A stretch of DNA of 64,000 bases from Variovorax sp. PMC12 (GCF_003019815.1 NZ_CP027773.1:3866001-3930000), one strand, 5' to 3'; positions 17,021 to 27,796 are shown, counted from the first letter of the stretch. Program-made: numbers and translations. The notes: generated by a model from the letters alone, not told the origin.

Positions 17021-18640
17021 TCAGCCGAGCATCGGTGCGTGGCCCAGGGGCCACGGGTTGGCGTCGTCCATGGCGAGCCATTGGCGCGCGAGCGGCGCGC
17101 CGTCTTCCTGCCAAGCACCGCGCGCGAGCGCCTGCTCGAGCGAGAAGATGTGTTCCATGTGGCCGCCAAGCGCCTCGTAGTCGTCGCGCCGCATGCTGAA
17201 TTCGATGGGCGCGACGATGGCCGGCGTGGGCACGGTGCCAAAGCTGTTGTCGGGCATGCGCATGACGTCGGCCATCACGGTGATGCCGCCGCCGGGCCAC
17301 ACATAGGCCGGCGCGCCGCCGCAGGTGACGTTGACCAGCGCGCGCTTGATGGCGCGCGTGAGCAGCACCGGGTTCTCGGTGACGCCGGCGCGCAGGCTGC
17401 CGCCCGCACCGCCGAGGAACAGCACGGTGCACAGGGAAGGCTCGCAGTTCTCGCCGATGCGCTCGACGATGCGGCGCACCTCGGGCGGCATCGGCTGCTC
17501 GACGGGCTGGAGCGCGTCGTCGAGCACGTACCACTGCGCGTGCTCGCCGGTGGTCGAGGTCATGAGCAGGCGCAGGCCGGGCCGGGCCACGCCCTCTTCC
17601 CAGCCTTCGATGATGGCGAGCGGATCGGCGATGTCGGTGCCGCCCCAGCCGTTGCCCGGGTTCGCCACCTGGAAGTAGCGCCCCGGCGTCGACTTGCGCC
17701 CCAGCATCTGGATGCCCGAAGGCGCCATGTCGAGGCAGCGGCCGGCCTGGTGCTCGGTGAGCACGCCGGTGATGTGGTCGTCGACCACCACCACCTCGTC
17801 GGCCACGCCGGCGAACTGCCGCGCGAAGATGCCCACCGCCGCGGAGCCGCAGCCCACGCGCATGCGCTGCTCTTCCACACCGTTGACGATGGGCGCCTTG
17901 CCGGCCTGGATGACGAGCGTGGAGCCGCCGTCGATGGTGCACTCCACCGCCTTCTTGTTGCCCAGCAGCTGCATCAGCTCGGCCGTCATGCGGCCTTCCT
18001 TCTTGCTGCCGCCGGTGAGGTGGTGCACGCCGCCTAGCGACAGCATCTGCGAGCCGTACTCGGCCGTGGTGACGTGGCCGACCACCTCGCCGCGGTAGCG
18101 CACGTTGGCCTGCTCCGAGCCGAGGAAGCGGTCGGTGTCGATCTTCACCTTGAAGCTGCAGTAGCTGAAGATGCCTTCGGTGACGACGGTGACCATGTCG
18201 ACGCCCTTGGCCTTGGAAGCCACGATGAAGGGCGCGGGCTTGTAGTCGGGGTAGGTGGTGGAGGAACCCACGCCGGTGACGAAGACTTCGTCGGCGTGCA
18301 GCAGGTCGCCGTTCCAGTCGGGCTCGGCCGGGGCCTCGGCGGGCGTTGCCCCGGGGCGGTCGAAGGGCACCAGCACCGGAGCCTCGCTTTCGACCGCGCG
18401 GCGCAGCAGCACCACGGGGTCGACGCGCACCAGCACGCCTTCGCGGTTGGCGTAGCGGTCGCAGGCGCCGGTGCGACCGTCGGAAATCTGGCACAGCACG
18501 GGGCAGGCGTTGCACTCGACCTTGGCCGTGCTCATGCGTTCGTTGCGCGGAGGCGCCTTGCCGAAGGCGCAGCTGCCGGCGTCGGCCACCACGGGCATGT
18601 CGATGCCGGGCAGTCCGTCTGTCTTGGTGTGTTCCGTCAT
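17021..18640 (-). CDS. hnr: 6-hydroxynicotinate reductase (iron-sulfur flavoprotein)
   Basis: This enzyme reduces 6-hydroxynicotinate to 1,4,5,6-tetrahydro-6-oxonicotinate, a ferredoxin-dependent ring reduction first described in Eubacterium barkeri. The 539-residue protein has an N-terminal cysteine set, Cys43-x2-Cys46-x3-Cys50-x9-Cys60 (CNACPVLC, then GAC), that should bind an iron-sulfur cluster, and further conserved cysteines downstream. The long Gly-rich body has no signal peptide or membrane segment. The call rests on recognition of the family and on the enamidase, nicotinate hydroxylase and nicotinamidase in the same region. The gene is the first of the minus-strand run, opposite the fpr gene, with paired operator-like repeats between them. 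A covalent flavin is expected from the E. barkeri enzyme; its attachment residue is not evident. Confidence 0.85.
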   Translation of the reverse strand: MTEHTKTDGLPGIDMPVVADAGSCAFGKAPPRNERMSTAKVECNACPVLCQISDGRTGACDRYANREGVLVRVDPVVLLRRAVESEAPVLVPFDRPGATPAEAPAEPDWNGDLLHADEVFVTGVGSSTTYPDYKPAPFIVASKAKGVDMVTVVTEGIFSYCSFKVKIDTDRFLGSEQANVRYRGEVVGHVTTAEYGSQMLSLGGVHHLTGGSKKEGRMTAELMQLLGNKKAVECTIDGGSTLVIQAGKAPIVNGVEEQRMRVGCGSAAVGIFARQFAGVADEVVVVDDHITGVLTEHQAGRCLDMAPSGIQMLGRKSTPGRYFQVANPGNGWGGTDIADPLAIIEGWEEGVARPGLRLLMTSTTGEHAQWYVLDDALQPVEQPMPPEVRRIVERIGENCEPSLCTVLFLGGAGGSLRAGVTENPVLLTRAIKRALVNVTCGGAPAYVWPGGGITVMADVMRMPDNSFGTVPTPAIVAPIEFSMRRDDYEALGGHMEHIFSLEQALARGAWQEDGAPLARQWLAMDDANPWPLGHAPMLG

Positions 18641-18744
18641 CGGGGCGATCTCGTGGGCGTGTCGGTCGTGTGCGAAGGTGCAACCAGGAAGCCGGTCTTT
18701 GCAACAAACGTGCCGTCCGCCCGCTTGTGCGCCGAGTTCCGTTT

Positions 18745-18762
18745 GTGTAGCATTCCCTACAC
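18745..18762. promoter_or_regulatory. Inverted repeat GTGTAG-N6-CTACAC, candidate TetR operator 1
   Basis: A perfect 6-base inverted repeat with a 6-base spacer lies midway between the divergent genes. It shares the TGTAG half-site with the second repeat 17 bases away. The TetR gene of this region is the obvious candidate to bind it. Confidence 0.6.
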
Positions 18763-18778
18763 TTTCATGTTGCGTTCA

Positions 18779-18799
18779 CTACATTCGAGGGCAATGTAG
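18779..18799. promoter_or_regulatory. Inverted repeat CTACATT-N7-AATGTAG, candidate TetR operator 2
   Basis: A perfect 7-base inverted repeat with a 7-base spacer. Its half-sites are the same TGTAG/CTACA words as in operator 1 but facing the other way. The pair resembles a double operator controlling both promoters. Confidence 0.6.
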
Positions 18800-18963
18800 C
18801 AAACAGGCCCGATGCTTGCAATGGTGTTTTCTCGCGATGTTCATCGGGGTTTTTCCGACCAACGACAATGGAGGGTTCGAAGCCGGCCGACGGCCGCATG
18901 CCCCACAGGCGTGCATTTCGGCTCAGCCACCTTCCTCCGTCCCAACCAACTCTTGAGTTTCGT

Positions 18964-19737
18964 ATGAGTGCATTCAGCGAAGAACGCGTCCTGAGCGTCC
19001 ACCACTGGACCGACCGCCTGTTCACCTTCACCACCACGCGCGACCCGTCGCTGCGCTTCTCGAACGGTCATTTCACGATGATCGGCCTGAAGGTCAACAA
19101 CAAGCCCCTGCTGCGTGCCTACAGCATCGTGAGCGCGAACTACGAGGAGCATCTCGAGTTCCTGAGCATCAAGGTGGAAGACGGCCCGCTCACCTCGAAG
19201 CTGCAGCACATCCAGGTGGGCGACACCATCATCGTGGGCCGCAAGCCCACCGGCACGCTGCTGATCGACTACACGCTGCCGGGCAAGCGCCTGTACCTGT
19301 TCGGCACCGGCACCGGCCTCGCACCGTTCATGAGCATCATCCGCGACCCGGAGACCTACGAGAAGTTCGAGCAGGTCATTCTGGTGCACGGCGTGCGCCA
19401 GGTCGACGAACTGGCGTACCACGACCTGGTGACCGACCACCTGCCCAAGCACGAGATCCTGGGCGAGATGATCGCCAACCAGCTGCTGTACTACCCCACC
19501 GTCACGCGCGAGGAGTTCCGCAACCAGGGCCGCATCACCGACCTGATCGAAAGCAACAAGCTCACCGACGACCTCGGCCTGCCGCCGCTCAACGTCGAGG
19601 AAGACCGCGTCATGCTGTGCGGCAGCCCGGGCCTGCTGGTCGACCTGAAGCACATCCTGGAAAAGCGCGGCTTCAAGGAAGGCAACACCAGCACGCCGGG
19701 CGACTTCGTCGTCGAACGCGCCTTCGCCGAAAAGTAG
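18964..19737 (+). CDS. fpr: Ferredoxin--NADP+ reductase (Fpr type)
   Basis: The 257-residue flavoenzyme exchanges electrons between NADPH and ferredoxin or flavodoxin. The FAD motif RAYSIVSAN is at about residues 53-61, the NADP-binding GTGTGLAPF follows at about 116-124, and the C-terminal part ends with a short VERAFAEK tail as in bacterial subclass II reductases. The ATG at 18964 gives the usual length; an upstream in-frame extension begins at 18868 but does not fit the family. It is the first gene of the plus-strand arm with tetR and ena, opposite hnr. It probably supplies reduced ferredoxin to 6-hydroxynicotinate reductase. No ferredoxin gene is in the window. Confidence 0.93.
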   Translation: MSAFSEERVLSVHHWTDRLFTFTTTRDPSLRFSNGHFTMIGLKVNNKPLLRAYSIVSANYEEHLEFLSIKVEDGPLTSKLQHIQVGDTIIVGRKPTGTLLIDYTLPGKRLYLFGTGTGLAPFMSIIRDPETYEKFEQVILVHGVRQVDELAYHDLVTDHLPKHEILGEMIANQLLYYPTVTREEFRNQGRITDLIESNKLTDDLGLPPLNVEEDRVMLCGSPGLLVDLKHILEKRGFKEGNTSTPGDFVVERAFAEK

Positions 19738-19756
19738 GCAGGACGTCGCGCGCACG

Positions 19757-20512
19757 ATGGCCGACAGCCGCTCCACCGCCAAGCCCAAGCCGCAGCGCCG
19801 CACGGGCGTGCGCGAGGCGGCCGCGCAGGCCACGCGCGACAGCATCCTGAAGTCGGCGACCAAGGTGTTCGCCAAGTACGGCTACGACGGCGGCAGCGTG
19901 GAGAAGATCTCCAAGGCCGCCAAGTCGTACGACCGCATGATCTATTACTACTTCGGCAGCAAGGAAGGCCTCTTCATCGCGGTGCTCGAAGGCATCTACC
20001 AGCGGATGGACGACGCCGAGGCCGCCATTGCGCTCGACGCTTCGCGGCCGGTGGAGGCGCTCACCGAAGTCATCCGCTTCGTGCTGGGCTACTACCGCAA
20101 GAACCCCGAGTTCGTCACGCTGCTGAACACCGAGAACCTGCACAAGGGCCGGCACATCTCCAAGTCGCTGCGCGCTCGCGAGTATTCGTCGCGCGCGGTG
20201 GCGATCATTGCGGAAATCCTGGCCAGCGGCGCCGCGCAGGGCCTGTTCCGCAAGGACCTTGTGGCGCGCGACATCTACCTGCTGATCGCGTCCACCGGCT
20301 ATTTCTACACCTCCAACCGGCACACGCTCACCGCCTTCCTCGGCGAGCCGCTGGAGTCGCCGGAGGCGATCACGCACTGGGAAGACTTCGTGATCGAGAC
20401 CGTGCTGCGCACCGTGCGCGCGGACGACGTACAAGACAACACCCCACCCCACGAGGAAAACACGAAATGGCAGAAATCGCAGCCGGCGGCAAGTCGGGCA
20501 AGGTCGTCATAA
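19757..20512 (+). CDS. TetR-family transcriptional regulator
   Basis: The 251-residue protein has a basic, Pro-rich N-terminus and then a TetR DNA-binding domain at about residues 25-75. This has the RDSILKSATKVFAKYGYDG helix pair and the YYYFGSKEGLF signature. The remainder is a ligand-binding helical domain typical of the TetR_C families near catabolic genes. It lies 19 bases after fpr, and its 3' end overlaps the enamidase gene by 46 bases, so it is co-transcribed with both. It most likely represses the divergent nicotinate operons through the paired inverted repeats at 18745-18799 and responds to a pathway intermediate. The last 30 codons read through the ena start region and may not be conserved. 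Confidence 0.9.
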   Translation: MADSRSTAKPKPQRRTGVREAAAQATRDSILKSATKVFAKYGYDGGSVEKISKAAKSYDRMIYYYFGSKEGLFIAVLEGIYQRMDDAEAAIALDASRPVEALTEVIRFVLGYYRKNPEFVTLLNTENLHKGRHISKSLRAREYSSRAVAIIAEILASGAAQGLFRKDLVARDIYLLIASTGYFYTSNRHTLTAFLGEPLESPEAITHWEDFVIETVLRTVRADDVQDNTPPHEENTKWQKSQPAASRARSS

Positions 20513-21666
20513 AGAACATCGGGCTGCTGCTCTCGGGCGACATCGACAAGCCCATCCTCGATGCCGACACCATCGTGGTGAACGACGGCCTGATCGTCGC
20601 GGTCGGCAAGGAGAAAGACTGCGACCTCGAAGGCGCGAAGACCGTCATCGACGCGAAGAAGACCTGCGTCGCGCCCGGCCTGATCGACAGCCACGTGCAC
20701 CCGGTGTTCGGCGACTGGACGCCGCGCCAGGGCCAGCTCGGCTGGATCGACTCGACCATGCACGGTGGCGTGACGACCATGATTTCCGCCGGCGAAGTGC
20801 ACCTGCCCGGCCGCCCGAAAGACATCGTCGGCCTGAAGGCCCTGGCCATCACGGCGCAGCGCGCGTTCGACAACTTCCGCCCCGGCGGCGTGAAGGTGCT
20901 GGCCGGCGCGCCGGTCATCGAGAAGGGCATGGTCGAGAGCGACTTCAAGGAACTCGCCGAAGCCGGCGTGGGCCTGCTCGGCGAAGTGGGCCTGGGCTCG
21001 GTCAAGGCCGGCTATGAAGCGAAGGAGATGGTGGCCTGGGCACGCAAGTACGGCATCCAGAGCACCATCCACACCGGCGGCCCGTCGATTCCCGGCTCGG
21101 GCCTGATCGACAAGGACGTGGTGCTCGAAGCCGACGCCGACATCATCGGCCACATCAACGGCGGCCACACCTCGCTGCCCGAGGCGCACGTGTGCGAGCT
21201 GTGCGAGAAGAGCTCGCGCGCCATCGAGATCGTGCACAACGGCAACGAGAAGGTGGCCATCGCCGCGGCCAAGGCAGCACTCGAGCTCAAGTGCCCGCAC
21301 CGCGTGATCCTCGGCACCGACGGGCCCGCGGGCTCCGGCGTGCAGCCGCTGGGCATCCTGCGCATGGTGGCAATGCTGTCGTCCATCGCGAACATCCCGG
21401 CCGAACTGGTGTTCTGCTTCGCCACCGGCAACACCGCGAAGATCCGCAAGCTCAACTGCGGGCTGGTCGAGGTGGGCCGCGACGCCGACTTCGTCTTCAT
21501 GGACCGCGCGCAGCATTCGCCCGCGCCGGGCCTGCTCGAAAGCGTGCAGCTCGGCGACATTCCGGGCGTGGGCATGGTGATGATCGACGGCATCGTGCGC
21601 TGCGGCCGCAGCCGCAACACGCCGCCTGCGACCGAGATCCCGGTGGTGGTTTCAGGCGCGCACTGA
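20467..21666 (+). CDS. ena: Enamidase (1,4,5,6-tetrahydro-6-oxonicotinate amidohydrolase)
   Basis: Enamidase opens the reduced ring of tetrahydro-6-oxonicotinate to give 2-formylglutarate and ammonia. The 399-residue protein is an amidohydrolase with His76 and His78 in DSHVHP, Glu173 in GEVGLGSVK, His202 (HTGG), His229 (HINGG) and Asp285 (GTDGPAG) as metal and catalytic residues. It shares with the E. barkeri enzyme, as I recall its sequence, the blocks GVTTMISAG, PGRPKD and SRNTPPA. The length is close to that enzyme's 385 residues. The ATG at 20467 has a GAGGAAA ribosome site. It is the last gene of the fpr-tetR-ena arm and ends nine bases before the convergent gtrA gene. Confidence 0.9.
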   Translation: MAEIAAGGKSGKVVIKNIGLLLSGDIDKPILDADTIVVNDGLIVAVGKEKDCDLEGAKTVIDAKKTCVAPGLIDSHVHPVFGDWTPRQGQLGWIDSTMHGGVTTMISAGEVHLPGRPKDIVGLKALAITAQRAFDNFRPGGVKVLAGAPVIEKGMVESDFKELAEAGVGLLGEVGLGSVKAGYEAKEMVAWARKYGIQSTIHTGGPSIPGSGLIDKDVVLEADADIIGHINGGHTSLPEAHVCELCEKSSRAIEIVHNGNEKVAIAAAKAALELKCPHRVILGTDGPAGSGVQPLGILRMVAMLSSIANIPAELVFCFATGNTAKIRKLNCGLVEVGRDADFVFMDRAQHSPAPGLLESVQLGDIPGVGMVMIDGIVRCGRSRNTPPATEIPVVVSGAH

Positions 21667-21675
21667 CCGGCGGCC

Positions 21676-22077
21676 TCAGCCGCCGCGGTGCGAGCGAAAC
21701 ACCAGGTAGCGCGCCGACAGGAAATTGGCGCTCATCCCGGCAAGGCTGCCCATGGCCACGCCGAGCGCGGCGGCCCAGCGGCCTTCGACCCAGTGCAGGG
21801 TCAGCACGTAGGCGCCGTAGTTCAGCACCGCGCCGGCGGTCATGGTGGCGAGATAGCCGAAGTACTCACGCCAGATGGAACGGCTGGCCGCCGCGCCGGC
21901 CGCGAAGGTGTAGCGGCGGTTGAAGGCCCAGGTGGTGGTCGCCGCCGCCAGGAACGACACCACGCGCGCGACGTACCAGCCCAGCAGCGGCGCCAGCAGG
22001 TACAGCACCACCACGTCGACGACGAGCCCGATCACGCCGATCAAGGCGAACGACAGGAACTCCCGGCCGATCTTCAT
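21676..22077 (-). CDS. gtrA: GtrA-family membrane protein (putative polyprenyl-sugar flippase)
   Basis: The 133-residue protein has four predicted membrane helices and the GtrA pattern: F..IGVIGLVVDVVVLYLL at the start, TWAFNRRYTF in the second loop and ANFLSARYLVF near the end. GtrA proteins are thought to flip undecaprenyl-phosphate sugars across the inner membrane. It overlaps the glycosyltransferase gene by four bases (ATGA) and is the last gene of the three-gene set. Its product probably works with the two upstream proteins in modifying a surface polysaccharide. Confidence 0.9.
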   Translation of the reverse strand: MKIGREFLSFALIGVIGLVVDVVVLYLLAPLLGWYVARVVSFLAAATTTWAFNRRYTFAAGAAASRSIWREYFGYLATMTAGAVLNYGAYVLTLHWVEGRWAAALGVAMGSLAGMSANFLSARYLVFRSHRGG

Positions 22078-23048
22078 CGGTGGACAGCCGCGCGCACGCC
22101 CGGTATCGCTAGGTAGCGCAGCCGCTTGGCCTCCCGCCGCCCGAGCGTGATGGCGTGCATCACGATGCCGCAGACGAAGGACAGCATCGCGGCCAGCATG
22201 GCACCCGTCACCAGCACCGCCGTGGGAAGGCGCGGCACGAGGCCGGTGTGCATGTAGGTCATGAAGAGCGGCACCGCCAGCACGACCGACAGGGCCACCA
22301 GGAAGGCCCCGATGATCGAGAAGAACTGTAGCGGCCGTTCGCTCACGAACAGCTTGCAGATGGTCTTGAGGATGCGCCAGCCGTCGCGGTAGGTCGAGAG
22401 CTTGCTCTCGGAGCCTTCGGGCCGCGTGCTGTAGGCGGTGCTTTCCTCGGCGTAGGGCATGCGCAGCTCGAGCGCGTGCACGGTGAGTTCGGTCTCGATC
22501 TCGAAGCCGCGCGACAGCGCCGGGAACGACTTGGCGTAGCGCCGCGAGAACACGCGATAGCCCGAGAGCATGTCGGTCAGGCCGCCGCCGAAGAGCTGCA
22601 CCACGGCGCCGGTCAGCAGCCGGTTGCCGAAGCGGTGGCCCGCACGGTAGGTGAGCGCGTTCCGGCCGTCGTCGACGCGGTTGCCGACCACCATGTCGAG
22701 GTTGCCCTCCACCAGCCGGTCGATCAGCCGGCGCGCGGCGGCGGCGTCGTAGGTGGCGTCGCCGTCGGCCATGACGTACACGTCGGCCTCGACGTCGGCG
22801 AACATGCGCCGCACCACGTTGCCCTTGCCGCGCGCGGCCACGTGCGTGACGACGGCGCCGGCCGCGCGCGCGACGGCGGCGGTGCCGTCGCTGGAGTTGT
22901 TGTCGAAGACGTGGACTTCGGCCTCGGGCAGCGCTGCGCGGAAGCCCTCGACCACCTGCGCGATGGCCAGCGCCTCGTTGTAGCAGGGGATGACGACTGC
23001 GATGCGCAAGGGATGGCGGGCGTGGGCGTGGGGGTCGGCGTCGGTCAT
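22074..23048 (-). CDS. GtrB-like family 2 glycosyltransferase with two C-terminal membrane helices
   Basis: The 324-residue protein is a GT-A fold family 2 glycosyltransferase: VVIPCYNEALAIAQVV at about residue 18, DNNSSDGT, and the metal-binding DGDATYD at about 95. Two membrane helices follow near residues 250-305. This is the layout of GtrB, which links a sugar to undecaprenyl phosphate. It is coupled by ATGA overlaps to both neighbours. The sugar cannot be predicted. Confidence 0.9.
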   Translation of the reverse strand: MTDADPHAHARHPLRIAVVIPCYNEALAIAQVVEGFRAALPEAEVHVFDNNSSDGTAAVARAAGAVVTHVAARGKGNVVRRMFADVEADVYVMADGDATYDAAAARRLIDRLVEGNLDMVVGNRVDDGRNALTYRAGHRFGNRLLTGAVVQLFGGGLTDMLSGYRVFSRRYAKSFPALSRGFEIETELTVHALELRMPYAEESTAYSTRPEGSESKLSTYRDGWRILKTICKLFVSERPLQFFSIIGAFLVALSVVLAVPLFMTYMHTGLVPRLPTAVLVTGAMLAAMLSFVCGIVMHAITLGRREAKRLRYLAIPGVRAAVHR

Positions 23049-24877
23049 GGTGCGACGGGGAGGATACGGTAGACGCGGCTGCCGTCCTGTTCGAACTGCA
23101 CGGCGAAGTACTTGTCGAAGTCGACCCGGGCGCTGAACACGGGCACGACGGAGTCCGGCAGCACCACGGCGACGAAGCCCAGCCCCGTGAGCTTGCGCGC
23201 GAGGTCGCCGCCCGACAGCTTGCCGAAGTCGGTGTAGCGCCAAGGGCCGAGGGTGTCGCCCCAGATCGGGTTGGGGCCGTAGTAGATCGCCTCGTTCAGC
23301 GCGACCTGGTAGACCCGGCCGGTGGCGTTGCGGCGCAGGTAGTCCATGGCGGCATAGCCCGGCACGTGCTTGCGCAGGAAGGCTTCGCGCGTCTCGGGCG
23401 TGACGGAGATCATGCCGACCTTGACCGCGGTCTGGCGCACCGCCACGGCCGCCAGCACGGCCAGCAGCAGCACGGCCACCCAGTCGCCCATGCGGGCGCC
23501 GGCGCGGGCGGTGTCGCGGCTCATGGCGCCTGTCGCGACCGCAGCACCGGCCTCGCGCTCGTCCTTGCGGCCGAACAAGCGGCGCAGGCCCGACGAGATC
23601 CATCCGAACAGCACCTGCCAGCCGACGGCCGAGACCAGGGCCAGCAGCGGGAACGACGCCATCAGGTAGCGCGGGTAGCGCGAGGTCACGACCCACACGG
23701 CCACCGAGTAGAGGCAGAACCAGCCCGCCGCGCGCACGGCGGCAGAGCGCTTCCACAGCACGCCGAAGGGCGCGAGGAAGAACGACCAGATCAGCGCATT
23801 GGGCATCTCGGCGTGCACGCGCACGTCGGCCACCTGCTGCACGTAGTCGGCCGGCGTCCATTCGGTGAAACCGAACACACGCGCGCCGATGGGATTGAAG
23901 GGATCGCCCGTCATGACGAAGTTGCGCGCGTACCAGTAGATGCACGGCAGCAGGAAGCACACCAGCGCCAGCGCCCAGGCCTTGGGGCTGCGCTCCTGGC
24001 GCACCACGAACAGCGCCACCAGCGGCATGAAGACCAGCGCCTGGTACTTGGAGCCGGCGGCCACGCCGAGGAAGAAGGCCGCGAGCCCCAGCCAGCGCAT
24101 GCCGCCGTGCACCGGCCTGCCGGGCTGCGACTCGCGCCACCACCACAGCGCCACGCACGCCGACAGCACGAACAGCGCGACGCCCATGTCGATGAGCGCG
24201 TTGGAGTAGTCGCCGAGCCCCAGCCAGATGGCCGCGCCGATGCAGGCGGTGAGCCGGTTGGCATGCTGCATGCCGAGGCGGTAGAGCATCACCACCGACA
24301 GCGCACCCGCCAGGGCGTTGAGGAAGTGCGGCAGCACGTCGTCGCCCAGCTGCAGCGCGGCGGCATACAGCAGGTTGTAGTTGTACGGGAACCAGGGGTA
24401 GCGCAGCCAGTCGTGGATGCCCAGCGTGCCCTGCTGCGCGACCTGCCGCGCATAGGGCAGGTGGTACATCAGCTCGTCGAAGGCGAAGGGCGGCGCGAGC
24501 GGCGCCACCAGGGCGGGCAGCGCGACCAGCGCCAGCGCGATGGCGGCGATGCGCTCATAACGGGTCCAGGGCGCCGCGGCCTCGCCGGAACGCATGGCAC
24601 GCCGCTCGCGCAGCCAGCCGGGCAACTGGATCGCGGCGGCCGCCACGCCTGCCAGCACCAGTGCCAGCGTGGCCCCGGGCCGGAAGGCACCGAAGATGGC
24701 CAGCGCCTGGAACGCGCAGATGAAGAGCCCCATGCCCAGCGCCACGGCCATCGCGGCCTCCAGCCAGGCGTCACGCCGGGGCGGCGGAGCCAGGCGGCCG
24801 AGCAATGCGCGGCCGAAACCCCAGCTGCTGGTGATGAAGACCGCCAGTGCCGCGTAGTGCGCGGCCGCGAATATCAA
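23045..24877 (-). CDS. Polytopic GT-C-type glycosyltransferase (putative GtrC-like component)
   Basis: This 610-residue integral membrane protein has about eleven hydrophobic helices and a soluble C-terminal part. The first periplasmic loop contains the acidic FDELMYHLP motif expected of GT-C enzymes that use polyprenyl-linked sugars. The C-terminal domain after about residue 470 is mostly soluble and contains no family I recognise. The start is TTG at 24877; no ATG exists near the first helix. It is the first gene of the cassette, 51 bases after metH, and may share metH transcription. As in GtrABC systems, it is the likely specificity component; its acceptor is unknown. Confidence 0.8.
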   Translation of the reverse strand: MIFAAAHYAALAVFITSSWGFGRALLGRLAPPPRRDAWLEAAMAVALGMGLFICAFQALAIFGAFRPGATLALVLAGVAAAAIQLPGWLRERRAMRSGEAAAPWTRYERIAAIALALVALPALVAPLAPPFAFDELMYHLPYARQVAQQGTLGIHDWLRYPWFPYNYNLLYAAALQLGDDVLPHFLNALAGALSVVMLYRLGMQHANRLTACIGAAIWLGLGDYSNALIDMGVALFVLSACVALWWWRESQPGRPVHGGMRWLGLAAFFLGVAAGSKYQALVFMPLVALFVVRQERSPKAWALALVCFLLPCIYWYARNFVMTGDPFNPIGARVFGFTEWTPADYVQQVADVRVHAEMPNALIWSFFLAPFGVLWKRSAAVRAAGWFCLYSVAVWVVTSRYPRYLMASFPLLALVSAVGWQVLFGWISSGLRRLFGRKDEREAGAAVATGAMSRDTARAGARMGDWVAVLLLAVLAAVAVRQTAVKVGMISVTPETREAFLRKHVPGYAAMDYLRRNATGRVYQVALNEAIYYGPNPIWGDTLGPWRYTDFGKLSGGDLARKLTGLGFVAVVLPDSVVPVFSARVDFDKYFAVQFEQDGSRVYRILPVAP

Positions 24878-24928
24878 TTTCTGAATAGCAACTCCCGGTG
24901 CCGGTCGGCTGGGGACCGGCCGGCGGGT

Positions 24929-27700
<2,772 letters not shown>

Positions 27701-27728
27701 GGCCTCACCTGCGGAAGAGTCGAACAGG

Positions 27729-27796
27729 CGAGCGTCGTTGTCGCCCCAAGCCTGACGGCCGGCCGCTGTGGCCCGCCGCTGCAACGCTCCTTGGGA
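27729..27796 (-). promoter_or_regulatory. S-adenosylhomocysteine (SAH) riboswitch upstream of metH
   Basis: Read on the minus strand, the RNA has the conserved words of the SAH aptamer in order: CCAAGGAGCG, TTGCAGCG, CAGGCTTGG and ACAACGACGCTC. GAGCGT pairs with ACGCTC as P1. CCAAG pairs with CTTGG, where the Ralstonia ahcY aptamer has another pair at the same place, so the helix is conserved with changed bases. The element ends 29 bases before the metH ATG. SAH riboswitches activate their genes when SAH accumulates. Confidence 0.9.

Larger units (their letters stand above)
18641..18963. promoter_or_regulatory. Divergent control region between hnr and fpr-tetR-ena
   Basis: These 323 bases separate the two arms of the nicotinate region and must hold both promoters. 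The middle is more AT-rich than the genes and contains two perfect inverted repeats (listed separately) built from TGTAG/CTACA half-sites. No small gene with a convincing start is seen. The part next to fpr could be read as an N-terminal extension of that gene, but the extension is unlike the family. Confidence 0.7.

Noticed and set aside
24878..24928. A missing ATG start for the GT-C membrane protein in the gap after metH
   Set aside because: No in-frame ATG exists there; TTG at 24877 with a GGGAG box upstream is the best start.
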